A stretch of DNA of 64,000 nucleotides from Pseudoalteromonas gelatinilytica (GCF_001641615.1 NZ_LRRU01000020.1:392525-456524); one strand, 5' to 3'; positions 35,998-43,665 are shown, counted from the stretch's first letter. Notes: generated from the sequence alone by a model not told the origin. A program made the numbers and translations.

Positions 35998-36480
35998 TTA
36001 AACCAGTTTGAGACTACTCCTCGCAATAGCTGTAACAATAGCTCGATCACATTCATACTCAAGAGCTGCATCAACAAGTATTGGCCTTAGCGACTTGCGT
36101 ACTGCAAGTAACCTTTCAACTGGAAGATCATTTTTTGTAACAACCTCATCCATTATTGATTCGACCAAATTATCAATATGAATAACTTCTTCTTTGACAA
36201 GATGGTAAGAACTTTCAGGTTTTGGTTCATTCAGTTGAAGATTAGATTTACTGCTCGTGTGCTTTAATCCAAATATGTGATCAAGTGAAATGCCTCTATC
36301 AACACAGGCTTTAACAATTCCCTCATATGGTAATGTGCCCCTATTCATTGCATTTAAAAATGCAGACTGAGACAACCCCATAGCAAGTGAAAGTGCTCTT
36401 TCACTACCAACACCAAATTCTTTTTTAAGCTTTTGTGCAGCTAGCTCTATATCAACTTTTTTTAAAGTATCAGTAGTCAT
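35998..36480 (-). CDS. Phage repressor, CI N-terminal type without peptidase domain
   Basis: 160 aa. Residues 7-70 fit the phage CI repressor N-terminal helix-turn-helix (LKKEFGVGSERALSLAMGLSQSAFLNAMNRGTLPYEGIVKACVDRGISLDHIFGL). The C-terminal part is a short helical region; there is no S24 self-cleavage domain, so RecA-triggered cleavage is unlikely. It should hold lysogeny by binding the TACAAATGTA sites between it and the Ner-like gene. It is the first gene of the leftward accessory operon. Confidence 0.85.
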   Translation of the reverse strand: MTTDTLKKVDIELAAQKLKKEFGVGSERALSLAMGLSQSAFLNAMNRGTLPYEGIVKACVDRGISLDHIFGLKHTSSKSNLQLNEPKPESSYHLVKEEVIHIDNLVESIMDEVVTKNDLPVERLLAVRKSLRPILVDAALEYECDRAIVTAIARSSLKLV

Positions 36481-36493
36481 AATTACTTGTCAA

Positions 36494-36595
36494 TACAAAT
36501 GTAATGTTAAAAAATACAAAAATAATGTTATAGGTTACTTGACAATACAAATGTAATGATACAAATTAAAAAACGAACAAAACATTACAAATGTA
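36494..36595. promoter_or_regulatory. Central operator region: three TACAAATGTA sites
   Basis: TACAAATGTA occurs at 36494-36503, 36546-36555 and 36586-36595; it is a near-palindrome (TACA-AA-TGTA). The first two lie in a longer direct repeat (23 of 24 bases, ACTTGwCAATACAAATG core) 53 bp apart. TTGACA at 36539-36544 may serve a rightward early promoter with TACAAA at 36560. TATAAC (36534-36529) may be a leftward -10. Repressor and Ner-like protein probably compete here. Confidence 0.75.
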
Positions 36596-36625
36596 TGCAA
36601 CTAACTTTACATAGGATAACTTAGC

Positions 36626-36937
36626 ATGAAATCTAACGGTTTAGTATTTGAAGATATACGCAATAAATTGCATGAAAAAGATATTCTTCTCACCGATATT
36701 GCAGAGGCATTAAAAGTTTCTCGCTCTCACGTTTACTCAATTGCAAAGCGATTAAACAAATCTCAGCCTGTAGCTGAGGCTATATGTTCTGCTTTAGAGC
36801 TAACTCTTGAAGAAGTCTTTGGCGACACTTACGTAGGGCACCAGCCTAGAGGTAGAAAAGACCGCGCATCAAGAAAACAGCAAGTTATTAATGCAATTAG
36901 AAATAAAAAACCGATTCCTGCACCAACTTACAACTAA
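36626..36937 (+). CDS. Ner/Cro-like early regulator
   Basis: 103 aa. A helix-turn-helix spans residues 10-60 (IRNKLHEKDILLTDIAEALKVSRSHVYSIAKRLNKSQPVAEAIC), followed by a basic tail (RGRKDRASRKQQVINAIRNKK). It is the first gene of the rightward early operon and divergent from the repressor, where Mu has ner. It should switch off the repressor operon and tune early transcription. GATAACTTAGC precedes the ATG; the ribosome site (AGGATAA) is acceptable. Confidence 0.75.
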   Translation: MKSNGLVFEDIRNKLHEKDILLTDIAEALKVSRSHVYSIAKRLNKSQPVAEAICSALELTLEEVFGDTYVGHQPRGRKDRASRKQQVINAIRNKKPIPAPTYN

Positions 36938-36978
36938 TTGGTTGAATTAATCCAATAAATCTACAGGGAAAAATTACC

Positions 36979-37407
36979 ATGAAAATTACTGATTTAACGC
37001 CGATATTCAATCAAGATGAAGCACCTAATTGTGATGTATACCATCAGTTTTTATATGCAGTGAACGCAGCTGCTAGAACATGTGGTCTCACAAGACAGGG
37101 GATAGTTAACCGCATGAATCAAGCTTTAAAAGTTGATGATGTTGTAATTAATGAAACTCTTTTGAATAAATACCTTGCTCCAGGTACTGAAAAGTATCTA
37201 CCAGCACATCAGTTACCAGCATTGCTATGGGCCATCAAAAGCATAGAACCTCTAAACGTATTACTTGAACCTCTTTTATTCAAAGCCGTAGACCAGCGAT
37301 CACAACTTTTAGAAAAGCATGCTGAACTTCAAATGGAGATTGAAAAATTTTCTGAGCAGCAACGCGAAATTCAAAAAACTTTATTGCCCTCTAGCAGTAA
37401 TCAATAA
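36979..37407 (+). CDS. Early phage protein, possible DNA-binding, unknown function
   Basis: 142 aa, all helical. Residues 25-75 (YAVNAAARTCGLTRQGIVNRMNQALKVDDVVINETLLNKYL) contain a helix-turn-helix-like pattern; the end is a coiled coil (QLLEKHAELQMEIEKFSEQQREIQK). Encoded between the Ner-like and ParB-like genes with AGGGA before the ATG. It might be the protein that binds the TTTAAA arrays or an early regulator, but nothing shows this directly. Confidence 0.5.
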   Translation: MKITDLTPIFNQDEAPNCDVYHQFLYAVNAAARTCGLTRQGIVNRMNQALKVDDVVINETLLNKYLAPGTEKYLPAHQLPALLWAIKSIEPLNVLLEPLLFKAVDQRSQLLEKHAELQMEIEKFSEQQREIQKTLLPSSSNQ

Positions 37408-37427
37408 CCAAATTTCTAGGTAAAACT

Positions 37428-38348
37428 ATGACTATCAAAGACCAAGATCCGTCTGAAATTCAGGTTTTCAGTGCTGAAGAGCAACAGCAACTTACTGCAA
37501 AGATCGAGAAAATGGCAGGACAAATTCAATTAGTTATTCCTGACACTATTGAAGAAGCGTGGCAAGAGGTTGTTCGAATTGGAGAGAGAATCCTTGTTGA
37601 TACAGCTAAACATGGGCTCTTATTACTTTCAATTAAAGTTAACACACCTCATGGCGAATTTATAAATCAGCTTGAAAAACTAGGTATTGGTGAACGTAAC
37701 GCACGAAATTCAATAGCTGTCGCTAAGATGTTTTTAGCTCTGCCCGAATCAAAACGGCAGACGTCTGCCGTTTTAAACATGAACAAAAGCAAGCTGATTG
37801 AAATGGCGCGCTTACCTGTTGAAACCGTTGAAGCACTAGACGAAGACGACCTAGAAACACTTAACGAGTTATCTGTACGTGAGTTTCGAAAAGAGATTAA
37901 AAAACTCAAAGAGAAGCACACTGAACTTGAAGAGCAGACAGCAACGCTTATTAACGCGCTTGAAAATGAGCGATTAACCAAAGCACCTAAACAACGCTAC
38001 GAGTTACCAATACTTGTTGCACAGGTGCGCCAAAACGCATTTGCACATAGCGCCATTGTGAATGAATCCCTTGAAGAGTTCATAACCATGGTTGAGCAAT
38101 TATGTACAAGCCGCGACCTAGATCAAAACCACCGCATTGGCGGCGCTCAAACTACATGGCACTTATGGCTAGGTATTCAACAGCGAATTAACCACATGCT
38201 TAACCGCTTAACTGAAGAGTTTGGTTCAGAGAACCTAGTAGGCGCTGAGCAAATTCCACACTTCGCAGAAGACGAATGGCAAGACGCACAAGCTAACCGT
38301 GAATACATGCTTGCCATGTTTAACGACCGTATTAAAACCCGCGAGTAG
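37428..38348 (+). CDS. ParB/KorB-like DNA-binding protein
   Basis: 306 aa. The middle has a helix-turn-helix-like region with FINQLEKLGIGERNARNSIAVAKMF near 83-107, followed by SKLIEMARLPVETVEALDEDD (near 122-142), an order seen in the DUF3102/ParB-like proteins of transposable phages. A coiled coil (REFRKEIKKLKEKHTELEEQTATL) follows. It has no nuclease or CTP-binding box that I can identify. The gene carries a perfect 24-bp palindrome. A role in DNA condensation or partition-like binding is inferred. Confidence 0.6.
   Translation: MTIKDQDPSEIQVFSAEEQQQLTAKIEKMAGQIQLVIPDTIEEAWQEVVRIGERILVDTAKHGLLLLSIKVNTPHGEFINQLEKLGIGERNARNSIAVAKMFLALPESKRQTSAVLNMNKSKLIEMARLPVETVEALDEDDLETLNELSVREFRKEIKKLKEKHTELEEQTATLINALENERLTKAPKQRYELPILVAQVRQNAFAHSAIVNESLEEFITMVEQLCTSRDLDQNHRIGGAQTTWHLWLGIQQRINHMLNRLTEEFGSENLVGAEQIPHFAEDEWQDAQANREYMLAMFNDRIKTRE
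37751..37774. promoter_or_regulatory. Perfect 24-bp palindrome inside the ParB-like gene
   Basis: AAAACGGCAGAC is directly followed by its exact complement GTCTGCCGTTTT. As RNA it can fold CGGCAG/CTGCCG around ACGT with flanking A and T tracts, like a two-way terminator. As DNA it is a good site for a dimeric protein. It encodes K-R-Q-T-S-A-V-L. Confidence 0.7.
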
Positions 38349-38357
38349 GAGAGAGTA

Positions 38358-40022
38358 ATGCATCCTGCAGTTCAAAAATTTAATAACTTACCAAGTACGG
38401 GCTTAGAACTAACCTGGCAAAACGCCAGTGAACCAGCACGTAAAAAAGCCCAAAGCAGAGCTGTACTGGTTCGTCACTTATTAACCCAAGAGTGTGGTTT
38501 ACCAAAAGCATTTGCAAATTTAGTGTCAGAGTACCGTGGTAACACAGCAATTAGCTCTGTAACAACAGCAATTAACGCATTAGGTAAATTGCCAGGGCGC
38601 GCAACAATTTATAACTGGTGTAATGCTTATAAAGAAAACGGCATTAATGGTTTATTGCCAAACCATAAAGGCAAAGCCCAAACACAATACAGCTGGCTTG
38701 CACGTTGTTTAGAGCTTTACCACAGCCCAAATAGCCCTAGCTTTGCGCAAGTGGCAGACCAACTTAACAAAGAAGGTTATAAAGCAGAGCACCATCAAGT
38801 ACGCCGTTTTATTAATGGCTTACCACACGAACTAGGCCCACAAAGCCCGTACCGTATGGGTGCTAAGTTGTACCGTGAAAAGCATAAAGATCACTTATTG
38901 CGCTCAACCGAAAATATTAAGCCTGGTGTTTTGTATAACGGCGATGGCCATACGCTTGATGTTTATTTAGCACACCCTAAAACGGGCAAGCCATACCGCG
39001 CAGAGCTTACAGCGTTTCAAGATGTGGGTAGCCGCTGCATTGTTGGTTGGGAGCTGGGCTATGCAGAAAGCACGTTAGATACGCTTGCAGCAATAAGCCG
39101 TGCTATCAAAGTACACAACAATGTACCTGCCATGTTTTATCTAGATAACGGCTCTGGCTATAAAAACAAATTAATGAACGATGAAACAACCGGCTTTTAT
39201 GCTCAGTTTGAAATCGACGTTATTTTTGCCATACCAGGTAATGCACGAGTTAAGTGGATAGAACGCTTTTTCTTACACATGGAAGACCGCGTTGGTAAAC
39301 GTTTTAGTACTTACTGTGGGCGTGATCACGATGACCGCCATAAGCAACTTATTTTAAAAGAAGCTAAGCAGGGTAAACGTAAACTTCCGACGGTAGATGA
39401 ATGGATTGCTGAATTTAAAGCCTTTTTAAATGATTACCACAACAGCGAGCATCCTGAAATCAAGGGTAAAACACGTCAGCAAGTGTGGGATGAAGGCATA
39501 GAACGTGTGCCACCCGTTGAAGATGATTTTGTCATGCTACCACGTGAAAAGGTCAATATTCGTCGTGGTCGTTTTCGTTTACATCAACGTGACTACAGCG
39601 CTGATTACTTGCATCAGTTCAATGGCCAAGAGCTAATAGCCGCATACGACTTACACGATGATAGCTACACCAAGCTTTATAAGTTAAACGGCGAGTTTTT
39701 AATGTTTGCCAACCTTAAAACTAAGTCGCATGCCGTGCCTACATCACGTATCGAACAGGCAGAAAGCAAACGCCGTATTGGCCGTTTAAAACGCTTAGAT
39801 ACCAAGCGCCGTGAAGTCGAAGCACAAGAAGCAGATACACGCATTATCGATATTAAAGCTGTTGAAGAATTAGCAGCTCCGGTAGAGCCAGCAATTGCCC
39901 ATAAACAAGAAGTTAACGTGTTTGAGTTCGATGTAACACCGACTAAACCACAACACGAAATTGACTTAGACGAATTACTCGATCAACCAACTACACGCAA
40001 GGAACAAAGCTATGAGCTATAA
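38358..40022 (+). CDS. MuA-like DDE transposase
   Basis: 554 aa. It cuts the phage ends and joins them to target DNA for integration and replication. N-terminal helix-turn-helix parts (near 30-160, including GKLPGRATIYNWCNAYKENG) should bind the ends. The catalytic core shows D196 (YNGDGH), D263 (YLDNGSGYKNK) and E302 (WIERFF), an intact DDE triad. A C-terminal basic and then acidic tail should contact MuB. It is shorter than Mu A (663 aa), mainly at the N-terminus, where Mu has the enhancer-binding domain. A GAGAGAG ribosome site precedes the ATG. Confidence 0.93.
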   Translation: MHPAVQKFNNLPSTGLELTWQNASEPARKKAQSRAVLVRHLLTQECGLPKAFANLVSEYRGNTAISSVTTAINALGKLPGRATIYNWCNAYKENGINGLLPNHKGKAQTQYSWLARCLELYHSPNSPSFAQVADQLNKEGYKAEHHQVRRFINGLPHELGPQSPYRMGAKLYREKHKDHLLRSTENIKPGVLYNGDGHTLDVYLAHPKTGKPYRAELTAFQDVGSRCIVGWELGYAESTLDTLAAISRAIKVHNNVPAMFYLDNGSGYKNKLMNDETTGFYAQFEIDVIFAIPGNARVKWIERFFLHMEDRVGKRFSTYCGRDHDDRHKQLILKEAKQGKRKLPTVDEWIAEFKAFLNDYHNSEHPEIKGKTRQQVWDEGIERVPPVEDDFVMLPREKVNIRRGRFRLHQRDYSADYLHQFNGQELIAAYDLHDDSYTKLYKLNGEFLMFANLKTKSHAVPTSRIEQAESKRRIGRLKRLDTKRREVEAQEADTRIIDIKAVEELAAPVEPAIAHKQEVNVFEFDVTPTKPQHEIDLDELLDQPTTRKEQSYEL

Positions 40023-41268
40023 AATCCCATTTACCTATTCAGACGAGCAAACACTTCGTGTTGAGCTGATCAACCAAGAAATGTCGACGTTAGGTTTAAC
40101 ACCTGAAAAATTAACCTGTGGCTATGCACTGCAGTCAATTAAAGAAACACTGGCTTTTACATGCACCATCGATCCGCAAAAGATTATTGATGCACTGTGG
40201 CAAGAGCTTTTTAACGAAGCCAGCATTAACGATATAAAAAAGCGTAATGACTTTAATAAGTCGTACTCAAAGGCAGACCGTGATTTATGCACACGCATTT
40301 GTTTACGCCTGCAATCGCCTGAAATCCGAGACCAAAACATTACCAGTGCGAGTATCGCTGCCAGCATGGGTAAAAGCGCTGCAACTATTAGCCAGCTTAT
40401 AAATGGTAAATACAATGCAAAACCAAGTAAGCACTTGCATGACATTTGGGCCATTTTACAACCTGCAGAACTTGATCAACCTAAACAAGCTGCAAAACAA
40501 CTAGCAGAGCCTGAAGAACGTAAGCAGGTCAGTATTGTTTACGGCAAGGTGCCGTTTATTCCTACTAGCACTTCTAAGCTTATTGCGATGGCCTGTGACC
40601 AAGCAAGACAGCGCCGCCGCTTTAGTGTGTTTGCAGGCCAAGCGGGTTTAGGTAAAACAAAAGGTATTAGCGAGTATTGCCGCAATAACAAAGAAGCCAT
40701 TTTAATTGCCGGCAGTGAACAAACCAGCAGTACACAAGTACTCGATCAATTAATCCTGGCATTAGGCTTGTCACGTTGCCCAAGCGCCTACAAAAACATG
40801 CAAAAGATTATCATGGCGCTGCGTGATACAGACCGCCTGATCATCTTAGACGAAGCCGATAAGTGTAAACCTAATGCGCTTGACCCGTTACGAACTATCA
40901 GTGACCAAGCAATTGTTGGTGTAACCCTGGTAGGCAATATTCAATTAGTCGACAAACTTCAAACACAAGAACGCTACGAACTCATTGCAAGCCGTGTGTG
41001 CTTTTGGCCAAAACCAATCGGGCAAGTAACGGTTGAAGATATTCAAACCCTATTCATTGAGCTAACCGAGGGAACAATAAAGCTTGCAAGCGACGATGCA
41101 GCTTGGTGGCAATGGCTTCACAAGCGTGTTGAAGGTAATGCCCGGGAGTTAGTTGAAAACCTATTACCGCATGTTTTAAACCATGCAGCCAAAAAACCAG
41201 ATGTTGCGATCGATAAGTTACTTATCAATGGCATTTTCAGTTCAGTACTAAACAAACCAGCAGTTTAA
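40012..41268 (+). CDS. MuB-like target-selection ATPase
   Basis: 418 aa. An AAA+ ATPase that delivers target DNA to the transposase and gives target immunity. Walker A GQAGLGKT at 209-216, Walker B RLIILDEADKC near 273-283. The N-terminal half has a helix-turn-helix (TSASIAASMGKSAATISQLINGKYNAKPSKHL near 111-142), longer than Mu B's (312 aa), and may bind DNA itself. It overlaps the transposase gene by 11 bp, so the two are translated together. Confidence 0.9.
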   Translation: MSYKIPFTYSDEQTLRVELINQEMSTLGLTPEKLTCGYALQSIKETLAFTCTIDPQKIIDALWQELFNEASINDIKKRNDFNKSYSKADRDLCTRICLRLQSPEIRDQNITSASIAASMGKSAATISQLINGKYNAKPSKHLHDIWAILQPAELDQPKQAAKQLAEPEERKQVSIVYGKVPFIPTSTSKLIAMACDQARQRRRFSVFAGQAGLGKTKGISEYCRNNKEAILIAGSEQTSSTQVLDQLILALGLSRCPSAYKNMQKIIMALRDTDRLIILDEADKCKPNALDPLRTISDQAIVGVTLVGNIQLVDKLQTQERYELIASRVCFWPKPIGQVTVEDIQTLFIELTEGTIKLASDDAAWWQWLHKRVEGNARELVENLLPHVLNHAAKKPDVAIDKLLINGIFSSVLNKPAV

Positions 41269-41302
41269 ACGTTAGTTAAACACCATTTAAAGAAGGATTA
41301 AA
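41264..41302. repeat. TTTAAA iteron array E
   Basis: Boxes at 41264 (TTTAAA), 41275 (GTTAAA), 41286 (TTTAAA) and 41297 (ATTAAA) are exactly 11 bp apart. The array spans the MuB stop codon and the ribosome site (GAAGGA) of the next gene. Confidence 0.75.
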
Positions 41303-41304
41303 TC

Positions 41305-41664
41305 ATGGCATTTTCAATCAAATTAAACACACCGCGTTATTCAGCTGAGCTTGCGTTTAGCTCTTTAGTGACTAATGCAGTAATGCTTGCTCTTTTAGCT
41401 AAGAAAGACCCACAAGGTGAGCTAATCGACAAATGCAACGGCAACATTAAAGCGGCCTTTGCCACACTGGCTGCAGATAAGCTTTTTAGCATTCACCATG
41501 TTCATGAGGTGAATGGCCCAGCGCATACCGCGCGCCGCTTTAACACTATTTGTCGCGAGTTCCCGCTTATTTTTACTGAAGGCATGAAAGACTGGGGAAT
41601 TAAGATTATCTCGTTAGAGGCATCACCTCACTTTGAAATTCAAATGTTGGAGGAAAGCGCGTGA
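41305..41664 (+). CDS. Early phage protein, unknown function
   Basis: 119 aa, mixed alpha/beta. It contains FSSLVTNAVMLALLAKKDPQGELIDKCNGNIKAAFATL (residues 19-56) and RRFNTICREFPLIFTEGMKDWG. No membrane segment or signal peptide. It lies between MuB and GemA, the semi-essential early region of Mu-like phages, and overlaps the GTG start of GemA. Function not recognised. Confidence 0.5.
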   Translation: MAFSIKLNTPRYSAELAFSSLVTNAVMLALLAKKDPQGELIDKCNGNIKAAFATLAADKLFSIHHVHEVNGPAHTARRFNTICREFPLIFTEGMKDWGIKIISLEASPHFEIQMLEESA

Positions 41665-42059
41665 GTAATTTGATCCAACAAATCAAAATTGCGCAAAAGG
41701 CGGCGGGTATCGATCAAGATACCCACCAACTTAATGTTGCGTATATTTCTAACCAACGCACTAACACGTGTACTGGTTTAACAAAGCTCGAACAACAGCA
41801 GCTGCTTGCTCGTTACCGCGCAATGAATCCAAACGCAGGCAAAAAGCAATTACCACCACAGCTTAAAATGATTTATAGCCTGTGGGGGCAATTACACAGA
41901 GCCGGTGCTGTAAATGTTGACTCTAAAAGCGCGTGTGAGTCGTTTTGTGAAAACCACTTACAAGGTAAAAAGCTGTATCAAAGCGCACAGCAATGGCCGC
42001 ACATCATTGAAGTACTAAAGCAATGGTTAGCACGCCATAAAGCAAAGCAGGGGGCTTAA
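41661..42059 (+). CDS. GemA-like regulator (Mu gp16, DUF1018)
   Basis: 132 aa, GTG start with GGAGGAAA upstream. It has the DUF1018 pattern: IKIAQKAAGIDQDTHQ at the start, then LPPQLKMIYSLWGQLHRAGAVNVDSKSACESFCE (near 65-98) and IIEVLKQWL at the end. In Mu, GemA changes host gene expression and DNA supercoiling. It follows the 119-aa gene with a 4-bp overlap. Confidence 0.75.
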   Translation: MSNLIQQIKIAQKAAGIDQDTHQLNVAYISNQRTNTCTGLTKLEQQQLLARYRAMNPNAGKKQLPPQLKMIYSLWGQLHRAGAVNVDSKSACESFCENHLQGKKLYQSAQQWPHIIEVLKQWLARHKAKQGA

Positions 42060-42257
42060 ATGCCTAATTACGAAGACTATCAAAACTTCACTATCAACCC
42101 GCGTAAACAGCCTTATAGCGAGGTAGATAGAAAGCGCCCAGTAAAACCTGAAGACCAACGTAAGTGCCGTATTCGTCGTGATGTTGAAGCGTACCATCAA
42201 CAGCGTGCAATCGATCGAGAATACGGCCTTGACTACTTATGGGATGAACAGTCATGA
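42060..42257 (+). CDS. Small polar early protein, unknown function
   Basis: 65 aa, rich in Arg, Tyr and Asp (MPNYEDYQNFTINPRKQPYSEVDRK, then RKCRIRRDVEAYHQQRAIDREYGLDYLWDEQ). It directly follows GemA and overlaps the Mor-like gene by 4 bp. Probably basic and partly disordered. No family recognised. Confidence 0.45.
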   Translation: MPNYEDYQNFTINPRKQPYSEVDRKRPVKPEDQRKCRIRRDVEAYHQQRAIDREYGLDYLWDEQS

Positions 42258-42661
42258 ACAAACCTGAGTTAGATTTACGCGCATTGCCTTATGGCTTGCG
42301 CAAGCTTGTTGAGATATTAGGGGTAGATAAAACAATCGCGCTACTCACTGAACACCAGGGCCAAATGTTTTATATACCGCGTAAGCCAACAGCTAACCAT
42401 GAGGCAGTTAAGATTTTTGGTATTGAGTTAGTACAAGCCCTGGTTGATGAATACGAAAACAAGCATTACCAAATGCCAATGCTGCATAAAGTACTGCAGC
42501 AAATTCGCAACCAAGAGATTTGCTACGCGCTTGATAATAAAACCTGCAGCATTCAGCAGCTGGTAAAGCGTTTTAAGATCACGCGCCAGCAAGTAAGCAG
42601 TATTTACAGCACGTATCAACAAGAACGTGTAGGCGAAACACAGTTAAATTTAAGTTTATAG
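42254..42661 (+). CDS. Mor-family transcription activator
   Basis: 135 aa. N-terminal dimer part DLRALPYGLRKLVEILGVDKTIALLTEHQG (near 6-35) with FYIPRKPTANHEAVKIFG, then a C-terminal helix-turn-helix NKTCSIQQLVKRFKITRQQVSSIYSTY (near 95-121), the Mor/C plan. Mu Mor dimers bind a dyad about 43 bp upstream of the start and replace the -35 element. It is the only such gene in the phage, so it should activate the late promoters at 21238, 30675 and 43612. Confidence 0.8.
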   Translation: MNKPELDLRALPYGLRKLVEILGVDKTIALLTEHQGQMFYIPRKPTANHEAVKIFGIELVQALVDEYENKHYQMPMLHKVLQQIRNQEICYALDNKTCSIQQLVKRFKITRQQVSSIYSTYQQERVGETQLNLSL

Positions 42662-42670
42662 GGGATTATC

Positions 42671-42922
42671 ATGGAATCTATTTCTGATTTGAAAAATGAA
42701 GCTGAGCAGTATTTTAGCGAGGCATCAGCTCGTGGTACCCCTGTTATTACATTTAAATGCCCGTGCTGCAGTAAGGAGCTTAGAACCTTACAACCACCAA
42801 AAGGTGTTATATGGGACACATTGTCTACGTGTTGGCATTGTGGTGCTGGTTTTTTCAAGATAGCGACACAGGACGAAGTACGCGCTCAAGTACCGCCTTC
42901 GCTTAGTCATGCAAAACAATAA
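42671..42922 (+). CDS. Small protein with two CxxC pairs (zinc ribbon)
   Basis: 83 aa with CPCCSKEL near residue 30 and CWHCGAGFF near 57, a single zinc ribbon, after an acidic helix (ISDLKNEAEQYFSEASARG). It lies just after the Mor-like gene. Possible role as a small transcription- or nucleic-acid-binding factor, inferred from fold only. Confidence 0.55.
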   Translation: MESISDLKNEAEQYFSEASARGTPVITFKCPCCSKELRTLQPPKGVIWDTLSTCWHCGAGFFKIATQDEVRAQVPPSLSHAKQ

Positions 42923-43100
42923 CTTCGTGTTGCTCACTGCTTTGCAACTCAGTGGAGGAAAAAAGCCAAAGCAGTGGCAACTTGAATTTGGTTTAAACCT
43001 ATTAAACCGCTACATAAACCAACGCAAGTTATTTGGCCTAACAACAACAGGGTTAATGGCCGAATATCACGAAGCGTTTAGAGAAATTAAGGGTAAATGA
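42909..43100 (+). CDS. Small early protein, unknown function
   Basis: 63 aa, starting inside the previous gene (14-bp overlap) and ending in an ATGA overlap with the next. Basic, with LNLLNRYINQRKLFGLTTTGLMAEYHEAFREIKGK as a helical C-terminal part. No family recognised. The tight overlaps support that it is translated. Confidence 0.45.
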   Translation: MQNNNFVLLTALQLSGGKKPKQWQLEFGLNLLNRYINQRKLFGLTTTGLMAEYHEAFREIKGK

Positions 43101-43285
43101 TGAAAAAACTTAAAATCAAGTTAATTGTTGATCTTCCTATTGATGCTAAGCATGGGGCAATTAAAGGTGCTGAATTTGAAGTTACATCGGTTTCAGTACG
43201 CAGGCAAAAATTACACTACTTCATTGGGAAAACTGGTGAAGAGTGTGGTGCTTTTCCACGCGAATTTGAAATAATTCAGGATTGA
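43097..43285 (+). CDS. Small beta-rich early protein, unknown function
   Basis: 62 aa, KKLKIKLIVDLPIDAKHGAI then KGAEFEVTSVSVRRQKLHYFIG, an alternating pattern fitting a small beta barrel (SH3-like or Tudor-like). Located in the early operon tail. The name and role are unknown; the start overlaps the previous stop by 4 bp. Confidence 0.45.
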   Translation: MMKKLKIKLIVDLPIDAKHGAIKGAEFEVTSVSVRRQKLHYFIGKTGEECGAFPREFEIIQD

Positions 43286-43287
43286 TT

Positions 43288-43506
43288 ATGAGTGGAGCAA
43301 GAGAAATAGCCGAAAAAGCGGTTGATAACATAGAAGAGCTTTTAAGCGATATGTTCGCTGGTGATTATGCAGACAATGAGGTTTCATTAGGGGTATTAGT
43401 AAGTGGTAAAGAAGAAATTCAAGTACAACTTAAAGTAACCCGCTCACCTAGTGATTTTATCGATACGGATTACAGTGACTGGGACGCCAGTTTCAAACAA
43501 CTCTAA
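43288..43506 (+). CDS. Small acidic early protein, unknown function
   Basis: 72 aa, MSGAREIAEKAVDNIEELLSDMFAGDYADNEVSLGVLVSG..., strongly acidic. I start it at the ATG at 43288 with AGGA 7 bases upstream; the in-frame TTG at 43282 is less likely. It is the last gene before the early terminator. An acidic small protein could mimic DNA or inhibit a host enzyme, but nothing shows this. Confidence 0.45.
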   Translation: MSGAREIAEKAVDNIEELLSDMFAGDYADNEVSLGVLVSGKEEIQVQLKVTRSPSDFIDTDYSDWDASFKQL

Positions 43507-43511
43507 TTGCA

Positions 43512-43539
43512 TTTAAACTATGTTTAAACCTAATTTAAA
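43512..43539. repeat. TTTAAA iteron array F
   Basis: Three TTTAAA boxes at 43512, 43523 and 43534, exactly 11 bp apart, between the last early gene and the early terminator. Confidence 0.8.
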
Positions 43540-43545
43540 TTAATT

Positions 43546-43582
43546 GGCTTGCCCCTATTGTAATGGCAAGCCTTTTCATTTT
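43546..43582 (+). terminator. Terminator of the early operon
   Basis: GGCTTGCC (43546-43553) pairs with GGCAAGCC (43565-43572), followed by TTTTCATTTT. It lies between the early genes and the late promoter at 43612, so it keeps early transcription out of the lysis and terminase genes. Confidence 0.85.
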
Positions 43583-43611
43583 AACCTAATAAGACACCCG
43601 CAAAATACAAC

Positions 43612-43659
43612 GCTGAAAACAACTTTACAGCGGAATGCCCCCCTCTAAATTGATTTACT
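43612..43659 (+). promoter_or_regulatory. Late promoter for lysis, terminase and portal genes (Plys-like)
   Basis: The dyad GCTGAAAACAACTTTACAGC (43612-43631) is centred 37.5 bp from the inner end of TTTACT (-10) at 43654-43659, the same geometry as the two leftward late promoters. The start point would be about 43666, so the first small gene may be leaderless or need another start. Confidence 0.7.
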
Positions 43660-43665
43660 TAACGC

